Program-made: the position numbers and the translations under genes
Notes under the pieces: model-generated
The model's input: only the letters and a program-made list of their open reading frames with translations
The model's database searches: none
Told to the model about the DNA's origin: nothing
NCBI GenBank assembly: GCA_002352105.1
Contig: DEHV01000006.1
Coordinates: forward strand, 189,663-199,532
Direction of reading: 5' to 3'
Source: Chitinophagaceae bacterium UBA2791
GTDB taxonomy: Bacteria > Bacteroidota > Bacteroidia > Chitinophagales > Chitinophagaceae
Length of the DNA: 9,870 nucleotides
Shown here: piece after piece, positions 1 to 6,876 of the stretch
How the letters are laid out: every line of letters starts with the position of its first letter
Numbering within the stretch: the stretch's first letter is position 1

Positions 1-38
1 AGACAATGTACTTTTTCCTTGATAGCGCTATTATCCAT
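1..38 (-). CDS. possible 5' start of a gene cut by the left edge
   Basis: On the minus strand an ATG at 38-36 opens a frame without stops to the window edge, giving only 12 residues (MDNSAIKEKVHC). That is too few to recognise a family. What supports it is position. It lies 79 bases beyond the stop of the DUF4249 gene, in an AT-rich gap, and a perfect Bacteroidota -7 box (TAAATTTG, 65-58) sits 19 bases upstream of the ATG. No Shine-Dalgarno sequence is visible. It could equally be chance, since a 38-base open frame is not evidence of coding. Confidence 0.3.
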   Translation of the reverse strand, partial: MDNSAIKEKVHC

Positions 39-57
39 ACTGTATTTTAAAATTTGA

Positions 58-65
58 CAAATTTA
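58..65 (-). promoter_or_regulatory. candidate -7 promoter box, TAAATTTG
   Basis: On the minus strand bases 65-58 read TAAATTTG, an exact match to the Bacteroidota -7 consensus TAnnTTTG. It would give a leader of roughly 15 bases before the ATG at 38. No TTTG -33 box is seen at the usual distance upstream (the stretch near 85-88 is C-rich on the plus strand), so the call rests on one element and its position. Confidence 0.35.
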
Positions 66-117
66 ACTGTAAATGCACACTTTTCCCCCGTTTAAATCCT
101 TCGCTGCAGGTTTGCCG

Positions 118-999
118 TTATTCGGGAATGTTCAGGCTGATGTATTGCGCGGCATACCCGCCAAAATAGCCCAGCGCTCCGCCCTGTATATTTCCCAATA
201 CCTTGCCCGGGGAAGAAAACGGGTTTCCTATGCTGGCATAATTGTATTCCATTGTCCTCCAGAAATCAAACGCCTGTTTTTCTATGTTGCAGAATTTTAC
301 GGTAATCTTGTCCCCCCGCTGAAAATAAGTATCCTTGCCCGTTATTCCCATGTTGCGGCGCATTCCCCGTTCTATCTCCGCCAGGTAGGTCTTGCCATCT
401 ATCAGTTGGTCGTCGTACACAGAGTTAAAGGGCGGAAGATAATCCTCTCCATTCCTCTTGGTAAAATAACGAACATAATTACCATATCCCGGCGGGTCGG
501 TGATCTGCGCGCTCAGGATAACCGATGTGGAGTCGCCGGATTCGCTGACCGGGTCCCAATACAGCGATTCGATCTTTTTATCCAACCGGGGTATGGTAGC
601 AGCGGCGGAATACTCTTTACCGTCCGCGCTTATGCGCAGGGTATACTGCCTGCCCAGCTGTCCTTTAAAAGAAGAGGGCAGATTGGCGCTATCGTTAGAA
701 TAATAATAAAATTGAATTCCATCCGGCAGGTCTACCGCATATTCCCTGAGGGTATGGGTTCTGACCCCATTTGATATCCTGACGACGGCATCATGAACAA
801 AGGATGCTGCGGCTTCCTCTGCCGAGATCCTGTCGAAATAATTAAGGCTGCGGGAAAGTATCACTACCGGAGCATTATCATTTTCAATAACGGCTTCCAC
901 TACCAGCAAGGGTTCTGCATGCTCAGGAATAAGCGTAATGGCTTTTTCGCAGGAAGAAAAAAGCGTCAGCAGTAACAGCCAGAGAAAGCATTTTGTCAT
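118..999 (-). CDS. DUF4249 family outer-membrane-associated lipoprotein
   Basis: A 293-residue protein with a lipoprotein signal: a short basic start (MTK), a leucine-rich stretch at 5-13 and a lipobox LFSSC with the acylated cysteine at position 17, followed by EKAITL. The body is predicted beta-rich. Near the C-terminus (about 259-282) it has the block NPFSSP...NIQGGALGYFGGY, which I recognise as characteristic of DUF4249. Members of that family are usually encoded beside TonB-dependent receptors and may help bind or import a substrate, but the substrate is unknown. Here the gene upstream is rpoD, not a receptor; the downstream side is out of view. The ATG at 999-997 puts the signal peptide at the right place and lies seven bases from a -7 box. 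The family assignment is firm; the role is not. Confidence 0.85.
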   Translation of the reverse strand: MTKCFLWLLLLTLFSSCEKAITLIPEHAEPLLVVEAVIENDNAPVVILSRSLNYFDRISAEEAAASFVHDAVVRISNGVRTHTLREYAVDLPDGIQFYYYSNDSANLPSSFKGQLGRQYTLRISADGKEYSAAATIPRLDKKIESLYWDPVSESGDSTSVILSAQITDPPGYGNYVRYFTKRNGEDYLPPFNSVYDDQLIDGKTYLAEIERGMRRNMGITGKDTYFQRGDKITVKFCNIEKQAFDFWRTMEYNYASIGNPFSSPGKVLGNIQGGALGYFGGYAAQYISLNIPE

Positions 1000-1006
1000 A
1001 CGCCTG

Positions 1007-1014
1007 CAAAGTTA
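1007..1014 (-). promoter_or_regulatory. candidate -7 promoter box of the DUF4249 gene, TAACTTTG
   Basis: The minus strand reads TAACTTTG from 1014 to 1007, an exact TAnnTTTG match. Only seven bases separate it from the ATG at 999, so transcription would begin a few bases before the start codon, giving an almost leaderless message. No TTTG is seen about 17-23 bases further upstream. The same octamer stands at nearly the same distance from the ribF start. Confidence 0.5.
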
Positions 1015-1239
1015 ACCAGGCGCGGGCTGTGTACATCACCATCGCCTAAAAATTAACAGGGAATGGGATAACAGATTACAAACCATAAAGTTATCGACAA
1101 GCCGCCCAAGACAAACAGCTCAAAATCGGATTACCAGACGCCTATTTTTTGGGGAAGCCAGGATGAAGAGACGCGGGAAGCAGGAAGGGGTTCGAAGCTT
1201 GCGCGTCGGGTAAACGAATAATGCCCGCTATCGACGAAC
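1015..1239. other. spacer between DUF4249 gene and rpoD terminator, nothing recognised
   Basis: About 225 bases with no open frame worth calling, no tRNA-like fold and no clear repeat. Together with the flanking promoter box and terminator it makes up the 292-base gap between the two genes. It shows no inverted-repeat operator that I can support. Confidence 0.6.
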
Positions 1240-1266
1240 AAAAAAGCGCGCCCGGATAGGCGCGCC
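1240..1266 (-). terminator. intrinsic terminator of rpoD
   Basis: On the minus strand a perfect 7-base-pair GC stem (GCGCGCC at 1265-1259 with GGCGCGC at 1252-1246) closes a six-base loop and is followed at once by six T residues (1245-1240). It starts about 25 bases after the rpoD stop codon, a classical position. It should separate rpoD transcription from the DUF4249 gene, which has its own -7 box beyond it. Confidence 0.85.
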
Positions 1267-1291
1267 ATTTTTAACATTATTCCTGGTAAAA

Positions 1292-2149
1292 TCAGCCCAG
1301 ATACGCCTTAAGCGCATTGCTGTAACGGGCTTTTTGTAATCTTTTGATCGCTCTCTCCTTGATCTGGCGGATACGCTCCTTGGTAAGATCGTATTTCTGA
1401 CCAATCTGTTCAATGGTCACACCATTTTCGCCATCCAGCCCGAAATAAGCATTCACGATCTCCGCTTCACGGGGGCTGAGCGACTTAAGCACCCTGCGGA
1501 TCTCATTCCTGAGGGAATCCTTCATCACGTCATCATCCGTATCATCGCCGCCTTCCAGCAGGTCGCCCATCGCTACATCTTCCGCCTCGTGCACCGGGGC
1601 GTCGAGGGAAGTGTGACGGGTATTGCTCTGAAAGATATTATTGATCTCGGTTTCGCTCATTTCCAGCAATTCGGCCAGTTCTTCCGTACTAGGCTCTCTT
1701 TCATGCTCCTGCTCAAAAGCCATATAGGCTTTATTCGCTTTGTTATAGGTGCCAATCTTGTTTTGAGGCAGGCGGACCAATCTTCCCTGCTCTGCCAACG
1801 CCTGCAGGATGGACTGGCGGATCCACCATACCGCGTATGAAATGAATTTAAAGCCCTTTGTTTCATCGAAACGCTGGGCGGCTTTAATCAAGCCGAGGTT
1901 GCCCTCGTTGATCAGGTCGCTAAGAGAAAGGCCCTGGTGCTGGTACTGCTTAGCGACAGATACCACGAAACGCAGGTTGGCCTGCACCAATTTATCCAAT
2001 GCCCTCTGATCACCCATCTTGATCCTCTGCGCCAGAACGGTTTCTTCCTCGGGCGTGATCATGGAAATCTTCGAAATCTCCTGTAAATACTTCTCGACCG
2101 CCTGGGAATCCCGATTGGTGATCTGCGTAGCAATTTTGAGCTGTCTCAT
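1292..2149 (-). CDS. rpoD: primary RNA polymerase sigma factor (sigma-70 family, RpoD/SigA)
   Basis: This 285-residue protein directs RNA polymerase to housekeeping promoters. Region 1.2 lies near 14-45 (DSQAVEKYLQEI). Region 2 spans about 50-125, with DLINEGNLGLIKA at 78-90, the core-binding and -10-recognition helices, and YAVWWIRQSI at 105-114. Region 3 covers about 128-205. Region 4 lies at about 224-285, with the helix-turn-helix LTKERIRQIKERAIKRL at 255-271. Region 1.1 of proteobacterial RpoD is absent; the protein begins MRQLKI, as in Bacteroidota primary sigma factors, which recognise TAnnTTTG rather than TATAAT. The length fits that group. The gene has a roughly 120-base AT-rich leader and its own terminator, so it is probably transcribed alone. 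A secondary sigma factor is unlikely because all conserved regions are intact and close to consensus. Confidence 0.97.
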   Translation of the reverse strand: MRQLKIATQITNRDSQAVEKYLQEISKISMITPEEETVLAQRIKMGDQRALDKLVQANLRFVVSVAKQYQHQGLSLSDLINEGNLGLIKAAQRFDETKGFKFISYAVWWIRQSILQALAEQGRLVRLPQNKIGTYNKANKAYMAFEQEHEREPSTEELAELLEMSETEINNIFQSNTRHTSLDAPVHEAEDVAMGDLLEGGDDTDDDVMKDSLRNEIRRVLKSLSPREAEIVNAYFGLDGENGVTIEQIGQKYDLTKERIRQIKERAIKRLQKARYSNALKAYLG

Positions 2150-2273
2150 ATTTGTATATAAAATTGACTAATCCTTTCGGGTACAGGATCAACAATAAAC
2201 AATAAAAGATGCAATAAGTTCGGGAAAAGTTGCAAAAAAGGGTAGCAAAAATTGTTTCCGTCCAGAACCGCGA

Positions 2274-2281
2274 CAAAAGTA
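2274..2281 (-). promoter_or_regulatory. candidate -7 promoter box of rpoD, TACTTTTG
   Basis: The minus strand reads TACTTTTG from 2281 to 2274, matching TAnnTTTG. It lies 124 bases before the rpoD ATG (2149), so the message would have a leader of about 120 bases. No TTTG -33 box is present at the usual spacing; the nearest (2329-2326) is too far. The leader is AT-rich. It contains only a weak five-base-pair hairpin (2171-2175 with 2185-2189), which I do not call as a regulatory element. Confidence 0.35.
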
Positions 2282-2403
2282 ACATGCGCTATCGGAACTT
2301 CATAGCTTTTTAGGATAAAAAAAACCAAATTTTTCAGCGGGGGCCGAAAAAAAATCCATTACTAAGCCGCGCTTGAACGCCTATAACGCGACGCCAACAG
2401 CGA

Positions 2404-3576
2404 TCAGAAAACGATCTCCTCTTTTTTCGTTCTGATAATGAGCTCTTTTTTTGTTCCTTTTTCCACGCGCCCAACGATCTGCGCCTCGATGTCAAACGCA
2501 GCTGCGGCGGCCATGATACCGGCGGCGGCCTTTTCCGTGGCGAACAATTCCAGCCGGTGCCCCATATTAAAGACCTGGTACATTTCACGGTTATCCGATT
2601 GCGAGGCGCTCCGGATAAGCTCAAAAATAACCGGGGGGGTAAACAGGTTATCTTTAACAATTCTATAACTGTCGGGGAGATAATTAAGGCATTTGGTCTG
2701 CCCCCCGCCGCTGCAATGGATGAGCCCGTGAATATCGCCGAACTGCGTTTCAAAAAGCTTTTTTAACAAGGGCGCATAGGTGCGGGTAGGCGATAACAGG
2801 AGATGGCCGACCGACACGCTGTTGTTTTCGTCGACCTGGATGGTATCGGTCAACCGGCGCTCGCCGATATAGATCAGTTTTTCATCAAGTCCGGTATCGT
2901 AGGATTCCGGATACTGTATGCCATAATGCTTACTGAGACTGTCATGACGGGCGCTGGTAAGGCCGTTGCTGCCTATGCCGCTATTGTATTGTTGCTCGTA
3001 CGCAGCCTTTCCGGAGCTGGAAAATCCGATAATAACGTCCCCGGCCGCAATCTTTTCGTTGGTGATCAGCCTATCCTTGGGCCATCTGGCTGCCATGGTG
3101 CCATTAACGGCGATCGTCCGGACCACATCTCCCACATCCGCCGTTTCTCCTCCCAGGTAACTGATGTTTACCCCGAAGCCGGTCATCATATCAAAGAATT
3201 CCTGGGATCCCTCGATGATTGCCGACAACACTTCGCCCGGGATCAATCGTTTGTTGCGGTCGATCGTGGAGGAAAACAGGATATTGTTGGTTATGCCTGT
3301 GCACAGCAGATCATCCAGGTTCATGATAATGGCGTCCCGGGCGATACCCTTCCACACAGAAAGATCGCCGGTTTCCTTCCAATAGAGATAGGCAAGGATG
3401 CTTTTTGTTCCAGCTCCATCGGCATGCATCACGTTCACCCAGTTCTTATCGCCGGAGAGAAAATCGGGATAAAGCTTACAGAATGCAAAAGGGTACAACC
3501 CCTTGTCGAGCATTGCTGTTGCTTTATGAACATCTTCTTTCTGCGCGGAAACGCCTCGTTGATTGTACAGACTCAT
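2404..3576 (-). CDS. purM: phosphoribosylformylglycinamidine cyclo-ligase (AIR synthetase)
   Basis: PurM closes the imidazole ring of purines: it converts FGAM and ATP to AIR, ADP and phosphate in the cytoplasm. From the ATG at 3576 the protein has 390 residues. Motifs seen: QRGVSAQKEDVH at the N-terminus, the glycine-rich nucleotide loop DGAGTK (about 53-58), GGETADVGD (142-150), SNGLTSARHD (203-212), SPTRTY (262-267), HCSGGGQTK (287-295) and FNMGHRLE (336-343). This pattern and length match the Bacteroidota form of PurM, which differs from the roughly 345-residue enterobacterial enzyme (FNMGIGM there). An in-frame ATG two codons earlier (3582) is possible, but relatives start MS followed shortly by the RGVSA block, so 3576 is preferred. 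It is divergent from ribF and not next to other pur genes. No clear terminator follows it. Confidence 0.96.
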   Translation of the reverse strand: MSLYNQRGVSAQKEDVHKATAMLDKGLYPFAFCKLYPDFLSGDKNWVNVMHADGAGTKSILAYLYWKETGDLSVWKGIARDAIIMNLDDLLCTGITNNILFSSTIDRNKRLIPGEVLSAIIEGSQEFFDMMTGFGVNISYLGGETADVGDVVRTIAVNGTMAARWPKDRLITNEKIAAGDVIIGFSSSGKAAYEQQYNSGIGSNGLTSARHDSLSKHYGIQYPESYDTGLDEKLIYIGERRLTDTIQVDENNSVSVGHLLLSPTRTYAPLLKKLFETQFGDIHGLIHCSGGGQTKCLNYLPDSYRIVKDNLFTPPVIFELIRSASQSDNREMYQVFNMGHRLELFATEKAAAGIMAAAAAFDIEAQIVGRVEKGTKKELIIRTKKEEIVF

Positions 3577-3649
3577 GGGCATATTTTGGAATTGCGAAAT
3601 TGCATGTTTTTAGCTGAGCGGCAAAATTCACACATCAACTCTTTTCATT

Positions 3650-3657
3650 TAACTTTG
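3650..3657 (+). promoter_or_regulatory. candidate -7 promoter box of ribF, TAACTTTG
   Basis: Bases 3650-3657 read TAACTTTG, an exact TAnnTTTG match, with eight bases to the ribF ATG. The predicted transcription start would be about five bases before the ATG, so no ribosome binding site can fit. A TTTG -33 box is not found at the usual spacing. The octamer is identical to the one before the DUF4249 gene. Confidence 0.5.
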
Positions 3658-3665
3658 TCTCAGTT

Positions 3666-4637
3666 ATGCAGGTTCATACGGATATTGATCATATACCCGC
3701 CTTCAATAATGCCGTCCTGACGATTGGCACATTCGACGGCGTCCATCTCGGACATCAGAAGATCCTATCCCAATTAAGGGATGAGGCCGAGATCATCGAC
3801 GGGGAAACCGTTATCATCAGTTTCGACCCCCACCCCAGGCAGGTCGTCCATACCGCGGGCGCGCCCATGCAAATGATCACCACGATCAATGAACGGATCG
3901 ATCTGATCGCCGCCAGGGGGATACAACACCTCGTGATCATTCCTTTTACCCGGGCGTTTGCCAGCCTGACGCCGCAGGAATATGTAGAAAAATTCCTGAT
4001 AGAAAAATTCCACCCCCATACCATTATTATCGGCTACGATCACCGGTATGGTCATGACAGGAAGGGCGACTATGCCCTGTTGTGCGAATACAGGTCTAAG
4101 GGATTTTTTGCGATCAAAGAGATCCCCGCCCAGGTGGTCAATGACAATACCGTTAGCTCTACGCTGATCCGGGAAGCCATTCTCAAAGGCGATATCCGCT
4201 CGGCCAATACCTTGCTGGGTTATGATTTTTTCTTTGACGGCAAAGTGATCCCGGGCGACAAAAGGGGGCGGGCCCTGGGTTTCCCTACTGCCAACCTGAT
4301 TGTCGGGAGCAGTGAAAAACTGATCCCCGCCAACGGCGTTTACGCCATAACAGCCGAATTGAAAACCGCTAAGTACCAACAACTATCCCTGACCGGCATG
4401 ATGAATATCGGCGTCAGGCCTACCGTTGACGGTTCAACGAGAACCATAGAAGCGCATCTTTTTGGCTTCTCCGCGGATATATACGGCGAGACCCTGCGGA
4501 TACGCGTGAAAGCATTCCTGAGAGCGGAACAAAAATTCAGCGGTCTGGAGGAGCTGAAGGAACAACTAAAAAAAGATAAGGCCGCCGCCAAAAAAGCGCT
4601 CCAGCTTAGTTCATCGCCTTCGCCAGAAACTCCTTAA
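3666..4637 (+). CDS. ribF: bifunctional riboflavin kinase / FAD synthetase
   Basis: RibF phosphorylates riboflavin to FMN and then adenylates FMN to FAD. The 323-residue length is usual. The N-terminal FAD synthetase (nucleotidyltransferase) domain covers about 1-180, with GTFDGVHLGH at 21-30, FDPHP at 53-57, GYDHRYGHDRKGD at 123-135 and SSTLIRE at 164-170. The C-terminal riboflavin kinase domain covers about 185-305, with GDKRGRALGFPTAN at 197-210, NIGVRPTVDG at 247-256 and the expected catalytic glutamate in IEAHLFGF (E262). All key motifs are intact. The ATG at 3666 fits because the HxGH motif lies at its normal distance from it; it sits just behind a -7 box. The last residues (about 311-323, rich in Ser and Pro) lie beyond the conserved domain, partly over the antisense end of holA. 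Confidence 0.97.
   Translation: MQVHTDIDHIPAFNNAVLTIGTFDGVHLGHQKILSQLRDEAEIIDGETVIISFDPHPRQVVHTAGAPMQMITTINERIDLIAARGIQHLVIIPFTRAFASLTPQEYVEKFLIEKFHPHTIIIGYDHRYGHDRKGDYALLCEYRSKGFFAIKEIPAQVVNDNTVSSTLIREAILKGDIRSANTLLGYDFFFDGKVIPGDKRGRALGFPTANLIVGSSEKLIPANGVYAITAELKTAKYQQLSLTGMMNIGVRPTVDGSTRTIEAHLFGFSADIYGETLRIRVKAFLRAEQKFSGLEELKEQLKKDKAAAKKALQLSSSPSPETP
4606..4637. other. tail-to-tail coding overlap of ribF and holA
   Basis: The ribF stop (TAA, 4635-4637) lies inside holA, and the holA stop (TAA, read 4608-4606) lies inside ribF. This leaves 32 bases coding on both strands and no space for an intergenic terminator. The holA side encodes its conserved-looking end (EFLAKAMN), while the ribF side encodes a low-complexity SSSPSPETP tail. 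Confidence 0.9.
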
Positions 4638-5604
4638 GCAGGGAAGCGTCGGAGGTTCCGGCGTCATTCACGCCCAGGCTCCTGAGATTATAGTGATGCA
4701 ATAAAAGCAGCGCGTTGCAAATGCCCTCGTACCCGTAGTTTTTAGCGGCCAGCAGGTAGTCCCGCACAAAAAAGGGGCTTACGCCGATATTCGCCGCCAC
4801 CGCTTTTTCGTCCTGGCTGTTTTGCCCGAAGATCATATACGACTTACTGAACAACCCGTACAAGGTAGGCAGCAATAACTGTATGGGACCGGCCTTGGGG
4901 TTGGCGGCAAAATAGTTTACGATACGCATCGCTTTCTCCATATCTTTCTTGGCGAGGGCCGACTGCAGTTCAAACGGATTGTAATCCTTGCTGACGCCGA
5001 CGTATCGCTCGATATCTTCCTCCGTGATATTCTTACGGGCGCCGAGGTTGATCGTCGTTTTGTCTATTTCATTCTCAATGCGGCTAAGATCATTGCCAAT
5101 ATGGTCGACCAGCAACAATAGCGCTTTTCGGGAAATGGAATACCCCTTTGAAGCGATCAGATCGGAGGTCCACTCGGGAAGCTGATTTTCATAAAGCTTT
5201 TTGGTGGTCAGCAGCTCGCCTTTTTCCTTCAATATCTTCGCCAGCCGGCTTCTTCCATCTACTTTTTTTTCTTTATACGCTACAATAAAAACGGTGGATG
5301 GCAAGGGCTTTTCAATATACGCTTCCAGTTTTGCGATATCGCGCATATGCTGGGCTTCCTTAAGGATGACCACCTGCAGGTCGGAAAACATAGGATAACG
5401 CATGCAGGCATTCACTACGTCGGCCCAGGCGGCATCCTTACCGTAAAATACCGAGAGATTAAATTCCGCCGCCGCAGGATCCAGGATAGACTGTTCTGCA
5501 TAGTGAACGGCCTTATCTATAAAATATTCCTCCTCTCCCTCCAGCCAGTAAATGGGCTTGTACAGTTTCAGCTTCCAATCCTTAAGTATTTTTTCCAACG
5601 ACAT
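4606..5604 (-). CDS. holA: DNA polymerase III delta subunit (clamp-loader subunit)
   Basis: The delta subunit opens the beta sliding clamp within the clamp loader. From the ATG at 5604 the protein has 332 residues, normal for HolA. Features seen: the N-terminal PIYWLEGEEEYFID (17-30), which is the characteristic LxGxExxxI opening of the family; RYPMFSDLQVVILKEAQ (69-85); a KEKKVDGRSRLAK block (111-123); GNDLSRIENEIDK (170-182), the conserved NDL-x3-EN-E-x-K motif; a helical collar domain in the last third, and KEFLAKAMN at the end. An ATG ten codons upstream (5634) would add MPGSSIIKIA, but relatives begin MSxEKI, so 5604 is preferred. The gene converges on ribF and overlaps it by 32 bases. 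It diverges from the coiled-coil gene across an AT-rich gap in which I see only imperfect -7 boxes. Confidence 0.93.
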   Translation of the reverse strand: MSLEKILKDWKLKLYKPIYWLEGEEEYFIDKAVHYAEQSILDPAAAEFNLSVFYGKDAAWADVVNACMRYPMFSDLQVVILKEAQHMRDIAKLEAYIEKPLPSTVFIVAYKEKKVDGRSRLAKILKEKGELLTTKKLYENQLPEWTSDLIASKGYSISRKALLLLVDHIGNDLSRIENEIDKTTINLGARKNITEEDIERYVGVSKDYNPFELQSALAKKDMEKAMRIVNYFAANPKAGPIQLLLPTLYGLFSKSYMIFGQNSQDEKAVAANIGVSPFFVRDYLLAAKNYGYEGICNALLLLHHYNLRSLGVNDAGTSDASLLKEFLAKAMN

Positions 5605-5822
5605 CGCTATCTTGATTATTGAGGAACCGGGCAATATTACAGCAAAAAAAACTTTTCATTCGCCTATTTTTTAGCCTCCAAAAATTAGCGTAGACCTTTA
5701 ATTACAGTATCTTAGCTTTTGATTTAACTATGCGTAAAATTAATCTGGCATGGTTTTGGACTTCCGTACCCTGGAAGCTGCATCCCTTAAACCAGTTTTC
5801 CAATTAAAAAACACAAACATCT
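5605..5822. promoter_or_regulatory. divergent intergenic region between holA and the coiled-coil gene
   Basis: This AT-rich 218-base gap must hold the promoters of both flanking genes. I see two near matches to the -7 box, each with one extra base between TA and TTTG: TAATTTTTG on the minus strand (5687-5679) for holA and TAGCTTTTG on the plus strand (5713-5721) for the coiled-coil gene. No exact TAnnTTTG and no inverted-repeat operator is visible. The plus-strand leader would be about 95 bases. Confidence 0.3.
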
Positions 5823-6800
5823 ATGAGTACAAGCAATTATCCATCGGCAACGCCTCAAAGCCAACCCCCGAAAAGAGACTCGAAAAATCTTATCATTGGG
5901 CTATTGGCCGTTGGCATCCTCGGCACATGGGGATATTTTCTTTGGGACAAAAACAACAACGATCAAAAGATGACGCAGCTGCAAACGCAATATGTTGCAG
6001 TTGATTCTTCCAGAAACGAATTGCAAAAAAGCTTCGACGCTTCCTTATCCCGTCTTGATTCTCTTACCGGCTATAACAACGAAATTGAAGGCAAGCTTAA
6101 TGAAAGGAATACAGAGATCTCCAAGTTAAAAGGAGAGATCAGCGGCATTCTCAGAAAACAGAACATCACCCTTGCTGAAAAGAAAAAAGCAGAATCGCTG
6201 ATTGCGGAACTGAATGAAAAGATCGGCTATCTGGAACAGGAAGTAGCCCGCCTGACAATGGAAAACCAGACCCTCACTACTGAAAAAGCGGCCATTACCG
6301 TGGAAAGGGACACTTATCTTGCGCAGAAAGATACGCTGGAATCCGTTAAAAGAGGATTGGAAGACGTAGTGAACGTGGCGTCCACCTTAAACGCTTATGG
6401 CATTGCGATCACTCCTGTCAAGGAGAAGAGCAGCGGTAAAGAGAAAGTGACTACCAACGCTAAAAAAGTGGATAAACTGGTCATCTCTTTCGACGTAGAC
6501 AACAGGATCGCACAATCAGGCACAACCGATATTTTTGTAGCCATTACAGATCCTGACGGCAAACCCGTTAGCGTTGAAGCGCTCGGCTCCGGAACATTCA
6601 CTACCCGCGAAGAAGGAGAAAAATTCTTTACGGCAAAGGTTCCCGTAGAAATTGAGGCCGGCAAAAAGAAACATGTTGAATTTGCCTGGAAACAAAACAG
6701 CGATTTCAAAAAAGGAGCATATAAGATCGCTATCTATCACAATGGATTTAAGATCGGAGAAGGCATCAGGGAGCTCAAAAAAGGCGGATTATTCGGATAG
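5823..6800 (+). CDS. uncharacterised single-pass membrane protein with long coiled coil and C-terminal beta domain
   Basis: I do not recognise a named family. The 325-residue protein has four visible parts. A polar, proline-rich N-terminus (1-21) precedes one transmembrane helix (about 23-41, LIIGLLAVGILGTWGYFLW). A long heptad-like region (about 48-185) is rich in Glu, Lys, Leu and Asn and predicted to be coiled coil. The C-terminal domain (about 213-325) has alternating beta-strand patterns: KLVISFDVDN, TDIFVAITDPDGKPV, KKKHVEFAWKQ, YKIAIYHNGFKIGEG. It ends KKGGLFG. The positive residues before the helix suggest the N-terminus is inside and the rest periplasmic. The end looks Ig-like, perhaps a binding domain held away from the membrane by the stalk. 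Automatic annotation may mistake the coiled coil for an Smc-like protein; no ATPase motifs are present. It ends at a strong terminator and appears monocistronic. Confidence 0.85.
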   Translation: MSTSNYPSATPQSQPPKRDSKNLIIGLLAVGILGTWGYFLWDKNNNDQKMTQLQTQYVAVDSSRNELQKSFDASLSRLDSLTGYNNEIEGKLNERNTEISKLKGEISGILRKQNITLAEKKKAESLIAELNEKIGYLEQEVARLTMENQTLTTEKAAITVERDTYLAQKDTLESVKRGLEDVVNVASTLNAYGIAITPVKEKSSGKEKVTTNAKKVDKLVISFDVDNRIAQSGTTDIFVAITDPDGKPVSVEALGSGTFTTREEGEKFFTAKVPVEIEAGKKKHVEFAWKQNSDFKKGAYKIAIYHNGFKIGEGIRELKKGGLFG

Positions 6801-6838
6801 ACGACCGCTGTAACCTGTAAACGATATTGATATTATTG

Positions 6839-6876
6839 CAAAGCCGGAACAAACCAAGGTTCCGGCTTTGTATTTT
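6839..6876 (+). terminator. intrinsic terminator of the coiled-coil gene
   Basis: A perfect 12-base-pair stem (CAAAGCCGGAAC at 6839-6850 with GTTCCGGCTTTG at 6859-6870) closes an eight-base loop and is followed by TATTTT. It begins 39 bases after the stop at 6800 and lies between two convergent genes. The hairpin also forms on minus-strand transcripts, but without a T tract after it, so it should act mainly on the plus strand. Confidence 0.85.

Noticed and set aside
73..774. A 233-codon open frame on the plus strand opposite the DUF4249 gene
   Set aside because: The minus-strand frame has a lipoprotein signal and a family motif. The plus-strand translation shows neither domain nor coherent composition.
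1175..1215. GGTTCGAAGC resembling a tRNA T-loop
   Set aside because: No five-base-pair T stem, acceptor stem or anticodon arm can be built around it on either strand.
2340..2403. Possible terminator after purM: a GC-rich imperfect stem and a run of eight T on the minus strand
   Set aside because: The best stem is six pairs with a wobble and a 15-base loop, and the T run is more than ten bases away. It does not fit an intrinsic terminator well.
3622..3629. GAATTTTG on the minus strand as the purM -7 box
   Set aside because: The first consensus base is wrong and no -33 box is at the right distance, so it is too weak to call.
2803..3720. A 305-codon open frame on the plus strand opposite purM
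   Set aside because: It is fully antisense to a PurM frame with all family motifs, runs into the ribF start and has no recognisable domain. It is a shadow frame.
5605..5634. Ten-residue N-terminal extension of holA from the ATG at 5634
   Set aside because: The extension (MPGSSIIKIA) lies before the MSLEKI start typical of relatives, so the ATG at 5604 is preferred.
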